Position numbers and translations under genes: made by a program. A stretch of 25,283 bases of DNA from DATEOR01 sp035273885 (lineage in GTDB: Bacteria; Actinomycetota; Thermoleophilia; Gaiellales; Gaiellaceae). Where the stretch lies: assembly GCA_035273885.1 (NCBI GenBank), contig DATEOR010000062.1, forward strand, positions 1 to 25,283. The letters run 5' to 3'. The number at the start of each line of letters is the position of its first letter. Position 1 is the stretch's first letter. Shown here piece after piece: positions 6,410 to 15,083 of this stretch. The notes beneath the pieces are model-generated. The model ran no database searches, had not been told where the DNA came from, and saw only the letters and a program-made list of their open reading frames with translations.

Positions 6410-7264
6410 CTAGGACCTGGACCGGACGGCATCGGCCGTCCGCGAGAGGGCTTGAGTCCCGCCGTGCTCGAAGTAGGCCGTCGCGGCCTTCCCGAGCGCC
6501 TTCGTGCCCGCGTATGCGACGCCGCCCTTGACCGCCCAGCCGAGACCCGGGACGAAGCCCAGCGCCTCGCGGGCGATGGTGCGGAAGCCAAGGCCCGTCC
6601 CGACGACGGCCAGGATCTCGGGGATGCGCTCCCGGTCGATCTCTTCGCCGTGAGCCGCGGCGATCCGAAAGACCATCCGCAACTGGTTCAGCGTCAGGAC
6701 CGGGAAGTCGGCGCCGGGAATGAAGATCGCCACGCCGAGGATCCCGTTCTGGCGCGCGAAGCGGCGCACGATCGCGTCCACGACCGCAGCGCGGAGGACC
6801 GGCAGGCGCGCGGCGAGGCCGTAGCCGTTCTCCTCCGAGACGGACGCGATGAGCTCCGCGATGTGCGCGACGGGCATCGGTTCCCCCGGCTGCGCGACCA
6901 CCACCCGGGTCGCGGGCACGAAGGGGACGTCCAGCGGCTGCGAGGCCGCTCCCGCGAGGACGCAGATCGCATCGACGCCGTTTCGGTCAGCGAGCTTGAG
7001 AACCGCCTCGTCCTCGGTGGACGGCCTGTCGTGGGCGACGACGTACACGAGCATCGCGGCGCCCTGCAGGTCGTATTTCGTCACCTCCCGGCCGGAGAGG
7101 TCGCGGAGCGCACTCGAATCCCCGCCTTCGGCCAAAGCGGAGACGAGCTCGCCCGCGGGCCCTTCGGCGCCCGCAACGACGAGCGGCGAGAGGTCCTCGG
7201 CGGCGGCCTTGATCTCCTTGACCACGCCGTAGACGGCCGCCGGATGAAGCGGAAGCTTCTTCAT
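6410..7264 (-). CDS. DUF697 (YcjF-like) family protein
   Basis: 284 aa. The C-terminal half matches what I know of DUF697: LTLNQLRMVFRIAAAHGEEI, GLGFRTIAREALGFVPGLGW, then VKGGVAYAGTKALGKAATAY. These glycine-rich hydrophobic helices suggest membrane association. The N-terminal ~150 residues have alternating strands and helices like a Rossmann or GTPase fold (LVVAGAEGPAGELVSAL, AAMLVYVVAHDRP, GVDAICVLAG). I see no intact P-loop GxxxxGK[ST], so it may be a degenerate GTPase-like domain. Function is unknown. It starts 9 bases after rodA, so it is probably coexpressed with the elongation machinery. Confidence 0.78.
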   Translation of the reverse strand: MKKLPLHPAAVYGVVKEIKAAAEDLSPLVVAGAEGPAGELVSALAEGGDSSALRDLSGREVTKYDLQGAAMLVYVVAHDRPSTEDEAVLKLADRNGVDAICVLAGAASQPLDVPFVPATRVVVAQPGEPMPVAHIAELIASVSEENGYGLAARLPVLRAAVVDAIVRRFARQNGILGVAIFIPGADFPVLTLNQLRMVFRIAAAHGEEIDRERIPEILAVVGTGLGFRTIAREALGFVPGLGWAVKGGVAYAGTKALGKAATAYFEHGGTQALSRTADAVRSRS

Positions 7265-7273
7265 GGAGGGAAC

Positions 7274-8452
7274 CTACCTGCGGCCCGCGAGCCGGCCCCG
7301 CACGTGGATCGACTCGAGGACCCCGATCATCAGCATCGTCGTGATCATCGAGCTTCCTCCGAAGCTGACGAATGGGAGCGGGATTCCGGTCACGGGCGCG
7401 ATCCCGATCGTCATGCCCACGTTGACGAAGACCTGGAAGAGGAACGAGAACACGATCGCTCCGGCAACCGCCGAGGTGTAGAGGCTCGGCGCAATCGCGA
7501 CGGTCTTGATCCCCCGCCAGGCGATGAGCGCGTAGAGCAGGAGCAGGAGCGCCGCACCGAGGAAGCCGCGCTGCTCGGCGAGCGAAGAGAAGATGAAGTC
7601 GGTGTTGTGCTCGGGCAGGTAGTTCATGTTCGTCTGGCTCGCACCCGCAACGCCGCGCCCGTCGACTCCGCCTGAGCCGACGGCCGTGATCGACTGGTTG
7701 ACGTTGTAGGTCGTCCCGCTCGGATCGACGTCGGGATGCACGAAGCCGATCAATCTGTCCTGCTGGTACGGGTCCAAAACCTCCACGCCCGCGGCCGGGA
7801 GGAACCATAGAACCGAGAGCGCGATGAGCGCCGTGACGACCGCGAGGCTCGCCAGGTGCTTCCACGGCACGCCGCCGAAAAAGAGCACGGCCAGAAGCGC
7901 GGACCCGTAGATCAGCGTGGAACCGAAATCGGGCTCCTTGAAGACGAGGATCATCGGCAGGGCTGCGAGCCCGACGGCGCCCCACACCGTTTTCCAGGGA
8001 GTGCCGCTTCGCACGCGGTTCGCGACGAACGCGGCGAGGAAGAGGATCAGGAGCACCTTGCCTATCTCCGACGGCTGGAAGCGGAAGGAGCCAAACTCGA
8101 TCCAGCGCTTCGAGCCGCGGACGTCGTCTCCGACGACGAGCACGACGAGCAGGAACGCGACAGCGACCACGTAGAGCGCCTTCGCGTAGCGGCGGTAGAT
8201 CTCGGGGCTGATCGCGGTCACGACCGCGGCGAGAACCGCACCCACGGCGATGTAGATCTCCTGACGCGAGACGAAGTAGTTCGGGTCGCCCGCCACGTCG
8301 TTCCGCGTCACGGCGGTCAGCACCCAGATCCCGTACGTGATCACGCCCGCAACGGCTGCGATCAGGAGGTAGTCGAGGTGCCGGAGGTAGGCACCGACCT
8401 CGGAACCCACATGCGCCCTCGAAGCGCGATGGTCTCGTGCGATGGTCGCCAT
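7274..8452 (-). CDS. rodA: RodA peptidoglycan glycosyltransferase (SEDS)
   Basis: 392 aa. RodA polymerises lipid II into glycan strands in partnership with PBP2 during cell elongation, in the cytoplasmic membrane. About ten hydrophobic segments are visible. SEDS landmarks: RWIEFGSFRFQPSEIGK, KEPDFGSTLI, YLPEHNTDFIFSSLAEQRG (its Asp matches the essential SEDS Asp) and the terminal GIPLPFVSFGGSSMITTM. The frame is open much further upstream, but that part is a shadow of mrdA. ATG 8452 shares its A with the mrdA stop (TGATG). The adjacent PBP2 gene fits RodA rather than FtsW. Confidence 0.96.
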   Translation of the reverse strand: MATIARDHRASRAHVGSEVGAYLRHLDYLLIAAVAGVITYGIWVLTAVTRNDVAGDPNYFVSRQEIYIAVGAVLAAVVTAISPEIYRRYAKALYVVAVAFLLVVLVVGDDVRGSKRWIEFGSFRFQPSEIGKVLLILFLAAFVANRVRSGTPWKTVWGAVGLAALPMILVFKEPDFGSTLIYGSALLAVLFFGGVPWKHLASLAVVTALIALSVLWFLPAAGVEVLDPYQQDRLIGFVHPDVDPSGTTYNVNQSITAVGSGGVDGRGVAGASQTNMNYLPEHNTDFIFSSLAEQRGFLGAALLLLLYALIAWRGIKTVAIAPSLYTSAVAGAIVFSFLFQVFVNVGMTIGIAPVTGIPLPFVSFGGSSMITTMLMIGVLESIHVRGRLAGRR

Positions 8453-10428
8453 CAGTCGCTGTTCACCACCGAGGCGCTGTACGAGCTCGGGTCGACCTTG
8501 AAGAACTTCTGGAAGACCTGGAGGGCAACCGGCGCGGCGACGACGCCGCCGTGGCCGCCGTTCTCGATCATCGCGCAGACCACGAGCGTCGGCTTGTTGT
8601 ACGGCCCGTAGCCGCACCACCAAGCCTGGTCCTGCAGGCCCTGGTAGTTGGGCAGGCGCACGTACTTCTCGGCGGTTCCCGTCTTGCCGACGATCGGGAT
8701 CGGGAAGGACCCGAAGATTCCGGACGAGGTCCCGTAGTTCGCATGCGTCGCGTCGTAGAGGCCTTCCTGCACGACCCGGATGTTGTTCGGGTTCAGGCCG
8801 ACGTCCTTGGCCGGCTTCGGGGAGTACGGGCGCAGGACGACCGGAGGCTGGCCCGGCGTCGCAGGCTCCTCGACCGATTTCACGAGGTGCGGCTCGACGA
8901 GCTTGCCGCCGTTCGCGAGCATTGCGTAGAAGCGGGTCATCTGGAGCGGCGTGACGAGCACGTCGCCCTGCCCGATGCCGAGCTGCACGGAGTCGCCCGA
9001 CGTCCAGATCTTGTCGATCTCGGTCTTGAAGTAGTGACGGCGCCACGCGGGAGTCGGAATGAGCCCGGTCGCCTCGGGGCCGAGGTCGACACCCGTCGGG
9101 GCCCCGAAGCCCATCGTCCGCGCCCACTTCTGCAGAGGCGAGTCGGTGCGCTGGTAGAAGCGCAGAGCCACTTGGTAGAAGTACGTGTCGCAGGACGCGG
9201 CGAGCGCGGTGGTCAGTGTCATGGGCTCGTTCGCGTAGGGATCCCAGTTCGTGAAGGTCTGGCCGTCGACGATCTCCTTCGGCGTGCACTGGATGAGCTC
9301 GGTCGGCGAGAGGAGCCCCGTCTCGAGCGCGGCGAGCGCCGTCACGGGCTTGAAGGTCGACCCCGGCGGATAGAGACCCGCCACGGCGCGGTCGAGCGTC
9401 GGGTGGTTCGCCACGGGGTCGGCGAGTCGCTTGAGATCGTTCTTGTCCACCCGGCCGGTGTAGATGCTCGGGTCGAAGGTGGGGTTCGAAGCGAGGGCGA
9501 GGATCTCCCCCGTCTTGGGATCCATGGCGACGAGCGCGCCACCGTCGGCCGCCCACTTGCCATCGTCGTGCGCGAGCCGAATCCCGTACGCGAGTGCGTC
9601 CTCGGCGGTCTTCTGCAGCTCGGCGTCGATGGTGAGGCGCACGTTGTCCCCGGCCTCGGGAAGCTGCTCGAACTGGCGCGCGCTCGTCACGCGGCCGAGG
9701 GCGTCCACGAAGACGCGGCCGACGCCGGGTAGGCCGCGTAGATAGGTGTCGTAGGCCGCCTCGACGCCCGTCTGGCCGATGCGGTCGCCGGCCGCGTAGC
9801 CCTTCCCCCTATCGGCGTCCAACTGCTGCTGGGAGATCTCGCTTACGTAGCCGAGGATCTGCGACGCGATCCCCTCCTGGTCGTAGTGGCGCTGGTAGGT
9901 CTGGTTGATCTGGACGCCGGGGAAGTCGTTCTGGTGCTCGAGGAGGTAGCTGATCTTGTCCTCCTTGACGTTCTCCTTGATCGTGATCGGCGTCAGCAGG
10001 TCGCCCTCTCGGGCGGCGATGTCGGCACGGATCTCCCGGTACGGGATGTTGAGAAGCGCTGCGAGCCTCCGCACGACGAAGGCCTGCCGCTCCGGGGTCG
10101 CCTGGTCGAAGGCCGCCGGCCAGAGCTGCACGGCGGTGCCCGGTCGGTTGGACACGAGCACCTCTCCGTTCCGGTCGAGGATCGATCCACGCGGCGCGGT
10201 CGCACGGAACGTGCGGACCTGGTTGTTCTTGGCCACCTCGAGATAGCGCTCGCCGGAGATGACCTGGAGCGCCCAGAGGCGGAAGAAGAGCGCGCAGAAG
10301 ATCGTGACGGCGACGACACCGAGGATCGCGATTCGGATCGCAGCCTGCGGTGTGACGCGGTACGGCTCCTCGACCCTCGGGTCGGGCGGCAGGAATCCGC
10401 GCGGGAGGTTGGTGCTCGGGCTAGACAA
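8452..10428 (-). CDS. mrdA: penicillin-binding protein 2 (elongation transpeptidase)
   Basis: 658 aa, class B PBP that crosslinks peptidoglycan during elongation. One N-terminal membrane anchor lies at about residues 30-52. The dimerisation/pedestal domain includes RGSILDRNGEVLVSN (80-94) and RIGQTGVEAAYD (216-227). The transpeptidase motifs are STFK (nucleophile Ser357, Lys360), SCD (412-414, the SxD variant I recall from PBP2s rather than SxN) and KTG (582-584). The start is TTG 10428, overlapping mreD by 8 bases, with an AGGTGA ribosome-binding site 6 bases upstream. No ATG is available nearby. Its position between mreD and rodA matches the classic rod-shape cluster. Confidence 0.96.
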   Translation of the reverse strand: MSSPSTNLPRGFLPPDPRVEEPYRVTPQAAIRIAILGVVAVTIFCALFFRLWALQVISGERYLEVAKNNQVRTFRATAPRGSILDRNGEVLVSNRPGTAVQLWPAAFDQATPERQAFVVRRLAALLNIPYREIRADIAAREGDLLTPITIKENVKEDKISYLLEHQNDFPGVQINQTYQRHYDQEGIASQILGYVSEISQQQLDADRGKGYAAGDRIGQTGVEAAYDTYLRGLPGVGRVFVDALGRVTSARQFEQLPEAGDNVRLTIDAELQKTAEDALAYGIRLAHDDGKWAADGGALVAMDPKTGEILALASNPTFDPSIYTGRVDKNDLKRLADPVANHPTLDRAVAGLYPPGSTFKPVTALAALETGLLSPTELIQCTPKEIVDGQTFTNWDPYANEPMTLTTALAASCDTYFYQVALRFYQRTDSPLQKWARTMGFGAPTGVDLGPEATGLIPTPAWRRHYFKTEIDKIWTSGDSVQLGIGQGDVLVTPLQMTRFYAMLANGGKLVEPHLVKSVEEPATPGQPPVVLRPYSPKPAKDVGLNPNNIRVVQEGLYDATHANYGTSSGIFGSFPIPIVGKTGTAEKYVRLPNYQGLQDQAWWCGYGPYNKPTLVVCAMIENGGHGGVVAAPVALQVFQKFFKVDPSSYSASVVNSD

Positions 10429-10939
10429 CCGGGATCACCTGCCTTCGCTCGCGCGGGGTGACCGGGAAGATCCGGCGGCAGAGCCCGTAGAGCGGGTAGG
10501 CGAGGAGCAGGTTCAGCGCCAGCGTCGGAAGCAGCATGCCGGCGAAGAACTCCGAGGCGGAGACCGTCTCGCCGAGCATGAAGTGCAGCACGGCGGAGCC
10601 GAGGCCGACGCCGATGGTCCCGATCGTCACCGCGAGGAGCGCAGGGTGCGCCGAGGACTTCTTCGTCACCTCGCCGAGGCGCCCGGCGAAGTAGCCGGCC
10701 AGGGTGAGCAGGAGCGAGGTCAGCCCGAGCGTCTGGAACGAGACGACGTCCAGCACGAGCCCGGCCCAGAAGCCTGTGGCTGCGCCGAAGGCGGGCCCGC
10801 GCAGGAGCGCGATCGCGATGACGAGGACGAGGAGGACGTCAGGGGTGCCCGATGCGACCTCGACGTTGGAGGTGATCGAGACCTGGACGAGGGCCGCGAA
10901 CACGAGAAGCGCGCCGGCCTTGAGCGCCTCGAGCGTCAC
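10421..10939 (-). CDS. mreD: rod shape-determining protein MreD
   Basis: 172 aa, almost entirely hydrophobic, with about five membrane helices. The sequence matches MreD in pattern: a TPDVLLVLVIAIALLRGP segment, then GFWAGLVLDVVSFQTLG with its conserved Gly-Leu-x-x-Asp, and a C-terminal LNLLLAYPLYGLCRR. MreD is a membrane component of the elongasome linking MreC to the cytoskeleton. The family is poorly conserved, so position (mreC-mreD-mrdA) is an important part of the call. Start GTG 10939 overlaps the mreC stop as GTGA. Confidence 0.92.
   Translation of the reverse strand: MTLEALKAGALLVFAALVQVSITSNVEVASGTPDVLLVLVIAIALLRGPAFGAATGFWAGLVLDVVSFQTLGLTSLLLTLAGYFAGRLGEVTKKSSAHPALLAVTIGTIGVGLGSAVLHFMLGETVSASEFFAGMLLPTLALNLLLAYPLYGLCRRIFPVTPRERRQVIPVV
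10435..10440 (-). promoter_or_regulatory. Shine-Dalgarno deciding the mrdA TTG start
   Basis: AGGTGA on the minus strand, inside the end of mreD, 6 bases before TTG 10428. It supports the TTG as the true start of PBP2. Confidence 0.55.
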
Positions 10940-11880
10940 TTCGGCCGGGCCATCGGGACGAGGACGACGACGTCGGAGAGCGAGTCGAAGTTGACGAGGG
11001 GCGCGATCTGGATCCGCTTGTAGAGATCGACGTCCTGCTGCCCGACGGACTCGACCGTCCCGATCGGGATCCCCCGCGGGTAGAGCGACTCGAGCTTCCC
11101 GCTCTGCCAGCCTGCCGTGATGACGAGGTTGCCGTCCTCGACGAGCGCGTCCTTCCCGACGCGGTCGAGGATGAGCGCGGACGGGTCACTCGGTCCGTGG
11201 CGGACGATGCCGGCCGCGCCGCTCTCGAGCACCATCGCCGAGACAGCGCTCGACTGGTCGGTCAGGAGCGTGACCTTCGCCCCGTCGGAGGTCACATCGG
11301 TCACGAGACCGACCAGGCCCTCCTTCGTGACGACCGGGTCGTTGCGCTGGATGCCGTCGGCCGTCCCGGCCGCGATCAGGATCTCCTGGTCATAGGCGCT
11401 CGGGGGCCGGCCGACCACGCGTGTCACGACCGAGCTGTAGTTCTCCGGGAAGCGCGGGCCGTCGACGTAGGCCAGCAGCTCTCTGAGCTGAGCGTTCTCC
11501 TGCGCGGCCGTCTCGTTCTGGATCAGGCGCGTGCGGGCCTCCTCGAGCTCCTGCTTCAGCTTCTCGTTCTCGGACTTCGCGCTGAAGAGGTCGGATGCCC
11601 AGCCGTACGCGTCCTTGAACGGCCGCGCGACGCGCTCTCCCGCGACCTCGAAGGGCATGGCGACGGAGACGCCGATTCGCTGCGCACCGTGGAGCGTGCC
11701 GCCTTCGGACTCGCGGAAGTAGATCGTCACGAGAGCGATCGAGACGAGCACGAGGGCAACGGCGATCAGACGAGCCCTGAGGGCACGACTCGTGCGCGGA
11801 AAGGAGCCCTCCGACCGTCGGACGCCGTGCGCGTCCAGGACGGGAAGCCGTGCTGTGCGTTGCCGAGGCACGGGAGCCAA
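10936..11880 (-). CDS. mreC: rod shape-determining protein MreC
   Basis: Up to 314 aa. MreC is a bitopic protein that organises PBP2 and MreB in the elongasome. A basic cytosolic N-terminus leads to one membrane helix (LIAVALVLVSIALVTIYF, about 38-55). An extracytoplasmic coiled coil follows (ENEKLKQELEEARTRLIQNE), then the beta-rich core (AYDQEILIAAGTADGIQRND, GLVGLVTDVTSDGAKVTLLT, GNLVITAGWQSGKLESLYPRG). The start is uncertain: TTG 11880 is the longest option and GTG 11871 the next, neither with a clear ribosome-binding site. It lies 37 bases after mreB and overlaps mreD by 4 bases. Confidence 0.94.
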   Translation of the reverse strand: MAPVPRQRTARLPVLDAHGVRRSEGSFPRTSRALRARLIAVALVLVSIALVTIYFRESEGGTLHGAQRIGVSVAMPFEVAGERVARPFKDAYGWASDLFSAKSENEKLKQELEEARTRLIQNETAAQENAQLRELLAYVDGPRFPENYSSVVTRVVGRPPSAYDQEILIAAGTADGIQRNDPVVTKEGLVGLVTDVTSDGAKVTLLTDQSSAVSAMVLESGAAGIVRHGPSDPSALILDRVGKDALVEDGNLVITAGWQSGKLESLYPRGIPIGTVESVGQQDVDLYKRIQIAPLVNFDSLSDVVVLVPMARPK

Positions 11881-11917
11881 CAGTCTAAAGCCTTGTGCGG
11901 AGCGAGAGGCCGGTTGC

Positions 11918-12967
11918 CTAGCGGCGGCGGCCGTTGCGGTTTCGAGCCTTCGCCGCGCGGTGGATGACCTCGAATTCCTCGAGACTCCGGCCCGACCCGA
12001 CCGCGACGCACGTGAGCGGCGACTCGGCGAGCTGAACGGGCATCTGCGTCTCCTCGCGGAGGCGTTCTTCGAGGCCGGTCAGGAGCGACCCGCCGCCGGC
12101 GAGGACGATGCCCCGGTCCATGATGTCCGCGGCCAGCTCGGGCGGCGTCTTGTCGAGCGTGGACTTGATCGCGTCGAGGATCTGGCCGACGGGCTCGTCG
12201 AGCGCGCGGCGCACCTCCTCGGAGGTGATCACGATCGTCTTCGGCAGGCCGGTGAGCATGTCGCGCCCACGCACCTCCGCCTGTACCTCCTCGGGCAGCT
12301 CCCAGGCGGAGCCGATCTCGAGCTTCAGCTCCTCCGCGGTCTGCTGGCCGATCAAGAGCTTGTACTCCTTCTTGATGTGACTCATGATCGCCTCGTCCAT
12401 CTCGTCGCCGCCGACGCGGATCGACTGGGAGACGACGATGCCTCCGAGCGAGATGACGGCGACCTCGGTCGTGCCACCGCCGATGTCCACAATCATGTTC
12501 CCCGTCGGCTCCGACACGGGCAGGCCGGCCCCGATCGCGGCCGCCATCGGCTCCTCGATGAGGTAGGCCTGGCGCGCGCCGGCGGAGAGGGTCGCCTCCT
12601 CGACTGCGCGCTTCTCGACGCCGGTGACGCCGCTCGGGACGCACACGACGACGCGGGGATGGGCAAAGCGGTTGTGGTGCACCTTCTGGATGAAGTGGCG
12701 GAGCATCTGCTCCGTCACGTCGAAGTCGGCGATGACGCCGTCCTTCAGGGGACGGATCGCCGAGATCGTTCCCGGCGTCCGGCCGAGCATCCGCTTGGCC
12801 TCGATTCCGACGGCATGCACCTCGCCGCTGCGCTGGTCGATCGCGACCACGGACGGCTCGGAGAGCACGATGCCGCGGCCGCGCACGTAGACGAGGGTGT
12901 TGGCGGTGCCGAGATCGACCGCCATCTCGCGCCCGCCGAATCCGCTGAGGTAGCCCCAAAGGCTCAT
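11918..12967 (-). CDS. mreB: MreB, actin-like rod-shape cytoskeletal protein
   Basis: 349 aa. MreB is an ATP-binding actin homologue that forms filaments under the membrane and directs wall synthesis. Actin-fold motifs: phosphate-1 DLGTANTLVY, the connecting IRPLKDGVIADFDVTEQMLR, phosphate-2 MIVDIGGGTTEVAVISLGG, and the adenosine motif GIVLAGGGSLLTGLEERL. The C-terminus ends in a basic tail (KARNRNGRRR). The N-terminal MSLWGYLSGF may be an amphipathic membrane-binding segment, as in other MreBs. It heads the mreBCD-mrdA-rodA cluster. Its presence excludes actinobacterial groups known to have lost mre, such as mycobacteria and corynebacteria. Confidence 0.98.
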   Translation of the reverse strand: MSLWGYLSGFGGREMAVDLGTANTLVYVRGRGIVLSEPSVVAIDQRSGEVHAVGIEAKRMLGRTPGTISAIRPLKDGVIADFDVTEQMLRHFIQKVHHNRFAHPRVVVCVPSGVTGVEKRAVEEATLSAGARQAYLIEEPMAAAIGAGLPVSEPTGNMIVDIGGGTTEVAVISLGGIVVSQSIRVGGDEMDEAIMSHIKKEYKLLIGQQTAEELKLEIGSAWELPEEVQAEVRGRDMLTGLPKTIVITSEEVRRALDEPVGQILDAIKSTLDKTPPELAADIMDRGIVLAGGGSLLTGLEERLREETQMPVQLAESPLTCVAVGSGRSLEEFEVIHRAAKARNRNGRRR

Positions 12968-12997
12968 CGAACGGACAAGTGTAGTTGAGTGCCGCCG
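12968..12997 (-). promoter_or_regulatory. maf-mreB gap with possible mreB -10 box
   Basis: The 30-base gap contains TACACT on the minus strand, 10 bases before the mreB ATG, so a transcript from it would be nearly leaderless. The -35 position, at 17 bp, reads TTCGGA and matches poorly. No Shine-Dalgarno is seen. Weak candidate. Confidence 0.22.
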
Positions 12998-13588
12998 CTA
13001 TCCGAAGCCATAAACGCCTGCAAACCGTTCGGAGAGGAGCCTGACGAGGAGCGCCGCCGGTAAGCCGACCACGTTCAGGTAGTCCCCTTCGATGCGCTCG
13101 ACGAGGGCCGCGCCGAGACCCTGGATGGCGTAGCCGCCGGCCCGTCCCTCCCACTCCGCCGTGGCGACGTAGGCGGCCAGGTCGCGCGGAGTGAGCGGTC
13201 GGAACGTGACGCGGGTGACCTCGTGCTCGACCGTCTCCCAGCCCCGGGTCCGCAGGCAGAGGCCGGAGACGACCTCGTGCGTGTGACCGCCGAGGGAGTC
13301 GAGCATCTCCTCGGCTTCCTCCGGGCCCGAGGGCTTGCCGAACACCCGGCCGTCGAGGTGCACCGCCGTGTCGACGCCGAGCACCGGGCGCTCGTCAGGG
13401 TCCCCGATCGACCGCGCCTTGCCGACCGCGTGCTCGCGGACGAGGGCAACGGGGTCTGCGTCGGGCGGGTCGTGCTCTTCGTAGTCGGGCACGGCCAACT
13501 GGAACGGGATCCGGAGCTGTTCGAGGATCGCCCGCCTCTGCGGGGAGGTCGAGGCAAGCAGAAGCGGAGGAGCGGGCGGGACGCTCAC
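12998..13588 (-). CDS. maf: Maf-family nucleoside triphosphate pyrophosphatase
   Basis: 196 aa. Maf proteins hydrolyse non-canonical or modified NTPs to monophosphates (house-cleaning), and some are tied to septum formation. Motifs: LLLASTSPQRRAILEQL near the N-terminus (the usual S-x-S-P-x-R), GVDTAVHLDGRVFGKP (the DTxV...GKP block), HTHEVVSGLCL, and the C-terminal YAIQGLGAALVERIEGDYLN and VVGLP. Length is standard. Start GTG 13588 overlaps the upstream methyltransferase stop as GTGA. The maf-mreB neighbourhood is widespread in bacteria. Confidence 0.95.
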   Translation of the reverse strand: MSVPPAPPLLLASTSPQRRAILEQLRIPFQLAVPDYEEHDPPDADPVALVREHAVGKARSIGDPDERPVLGVDTAVHLDGRVFGKPSGPEEAEEMLDSLGGHTHEVVSGLCLRTRGWETVEHEVTRVTFRPLTPRDLAAYVATAEWEGRAGGYAIQGLGAALVERIEGDYLNVVGLPAALLVRLLSERFAGVYGFG

Positions 13589-14337
13589 GCGCGCTTGCGG
13601 GCAACCCAGATCTGCTCAGAGGGCCAGCGCCGGGCCCACTCACGGTCGGGCAGCCCCGGATAGCGGTGCGGCTCTCCCTCCGGCGGAGCCTGGATCTCGA
13701 TCAGGTTCTCGACGGTCAGGCCGTTGGCACGAAGCAGCCGGATCCAGTCGCCGTAGCCGAGATGGAACTCGACGCCGCCCGTCCCGTCCCACTCGACACG
13801 GTGCAGGCCGAAGTAGGGGCGCAGGAGCTCGCGGCCCGCGGGCAGCTCTTCGTCTGGCGAGCAAAGGATCACGATCGTGCCGTTGACGAGGAAGACGAGG
13901 TGCCCGCCCGGCCGGAGCAGGCGGGCTGCCTCCGGAATCCAGCGATACGGATCGGCCCAGATGGACGCGCCGTACTCGGAGATCGCGAGGTCGAAGCTCT
14001 CGTCCGGAAGAGGCACGTCCTCTGCGCTCGCCTCGAGCAGTGGAAAGTCGAGGCCGAACTCGCCCTGCATTCGTCGCGCGGTCTCGAGCTGCGCGGGAGT
14101 GATGTCGATCCCCACCGGCCGGGCTCCCTGCTTCGCCAGCCAGGCGGAGACGTAGGCCGTGCCGCAGCCGAGCTCGACCGAGTCCATGCCCTCCACGTCG
14201 GGCAGGGCGCGAAGCTCGGACTCGGGCACGTGCCAGATACCCCACGTGAACTCGCCCGCCCACGCTCGCGGCGCCCACTCCGCGAAGTCGGACGCGTACT
14301 CGGTCCAGACAGTCCGGTTCCGCTCGACGTGGCTCAT
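13585..14337 (-). CDS. class I SAM-dependent methyltransferase (copy B)
   Basis: 250 aa. SAM-binding motif I is SVELGCGTAYVSAWLAK, followed by the acidic strand VGIDITPAQLETAR. The motif II/III region is SAEDVPLPDESFDLAISEYG, then RLLRPGGHLVF. The substrate is unknown. The protein is clearly a paralogue of the gene just upstream: both share WGxWxxPESEL, GARPVG, QLExAR, PLPDxSFD, ADPYxWxPEAxRLLRPGG and a WIRLxRANG block. Start ATG 14337 overlaps the stop of copy A (ATGA), and its end overlaps maf (GTGA). No methyltransferase is a standard member of this cluster, so the pair is a lineage-specific addition. Confidence 0.92.
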   Translation of the reverse strand: MSHVERNRTVWTEYASDFAEWAPRAWAGEFTWGIWHVPESELRALPDVEGMDSVELGCGTAYVSAWLAKQGARPVGIDITPAQLETARRMQGEFGLDFPLLEASAEDVPLPDESFDLAISEYGASIWADPYRWIPEAARLLRPGGHLVFLVNGTIVILCSPDEELPAGRELLRPYFGLHRVEWDGTGGVEFHLGYGDWIRLLRANGLTVENLIEIQAPPEGEPHRYPGLPDREWARRWPSEQIWVARKRA

Positions 14338-15083
14338 CGTCCCCTGCGAACCATCCAGACCTGCTCCATCGGCCATTTCCGGGCCCACTCCGTCTCCTCG
14401 GCGGTGCGGTACGTCGACTCCGCGCCGGGCGGCGGCTGGATTTCGCGCAGGTCCTCGATCTCGAAGCCGTTCGCGCGGAAGAGCCTGATCCACTCGCCGT
14501 AGGGAAGCTCGAACTGCACCGGCCCGTCGGACTCTTCGATGCGGTGCAGGCCGAAGTAATCGAGATGGAGCTCGGCGTCCATCCGGTCGGCGGGCTCGTT
14601 CCAGCACATGGCCTCGAACGGGGTCGAGCCGCTGAAGGCGAGAAGGCCGCCCGGCCGGAGGAGCCTGCCCGCCTCGGGCACCCACGCATAGGGATCGGCG
14701 AAGCGGTTCGCCCCGTGGTCGGCGAAAACGACGTCGAAGCTCGCGTCGGGGAGCGGGATGCTCTCCGCTGGCGCGTGGATCAGCGGGAAGTCGAGGCCCG
14801 CGGCCGCCAGCGCCGCGCGCGCGTGCTCCAGCTGGCGTGCCGAGTTGTCGACGCCCACCGGCCGCGCGCCCAGCCCGGCGAGGAGAATCGACCACTGCGC
14901 CGCGCCGCAGCCGAGCTCGAGAACGTCCTTTCCGGAGACGTCTCCAAGAATTTGGAGCTCGCTTTCGGGGAGCTGCCAGAGACCCCAACGGGGCTCCGGA
15001 CGGCCGATGTGCTCGCGGTGAGTCTGCTGGTACTCATCCGAGTGCGAGTCCCAGAACGCGCGGTTCTGCTCGAAGTCAGACAA
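14334..15083 (-). CDS. class I SAM-dependent methyltransferase (copy A)
   Basis: 249 aa, with motif I VLELGCGAAQWSILLAGLG, then VGVDNSARQLEHAR, SIPLPDASFDVVFADHG and RLLRPGGLLAF. The start is TTG 15083, overlapping ndk by 8 bases. It is supported by alignment with copy B (MSDFEQNRAFW against MSHVERNRTVW). C-terminal YFGLHRIEESDGPVQFELPY and IRLFRANGFEIEDLREIQPP are mirrored in copy B, so the duplication covers the whole gene. Such enzymes methylate small molecules, lipids, quinones or tRNA; nothing in the sequence picks one. Its place after ndk gives no functional hint. Confidence 0.92.
   Translation of the reverse strand: MSDFEQNRAFWDSHSDEYQQTHREHIGRPEPRWGLWQLPESELQILGDVSGKDVLELGCGAAQWSILLAGLGARPVGVDNSARQLEHARAALAAAGLDFPLIHAPAESIPLPDASFDVVFADHGANRFADPYAWVPEAGRLLRPGGLLAFSGSTPFEAMCWNEPADRMDAELHLDYFGLHRIEESDGPVQFELPYGEWIRLFRANGFEIEDLREIQPPPGAESTYRTAEETEWARKWPMEQVWMVRRGR

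Noticed and set aside
8453..9556. Longer rodA frame
   Set aside because: The extra part is a shadow of mrdA in another frame. RodA homology begins at ATG 8452.
8437..9732. 431-codon + strand frame
   Set aside because: Antisense to mrdA; composition is typical of a high-GC shadow.
11881..13154. 462-codon minus-strand frame across mreB and mreC
   Set aside because: Out of phase with mreB; Arg-rich and without motifs, so a shadow.
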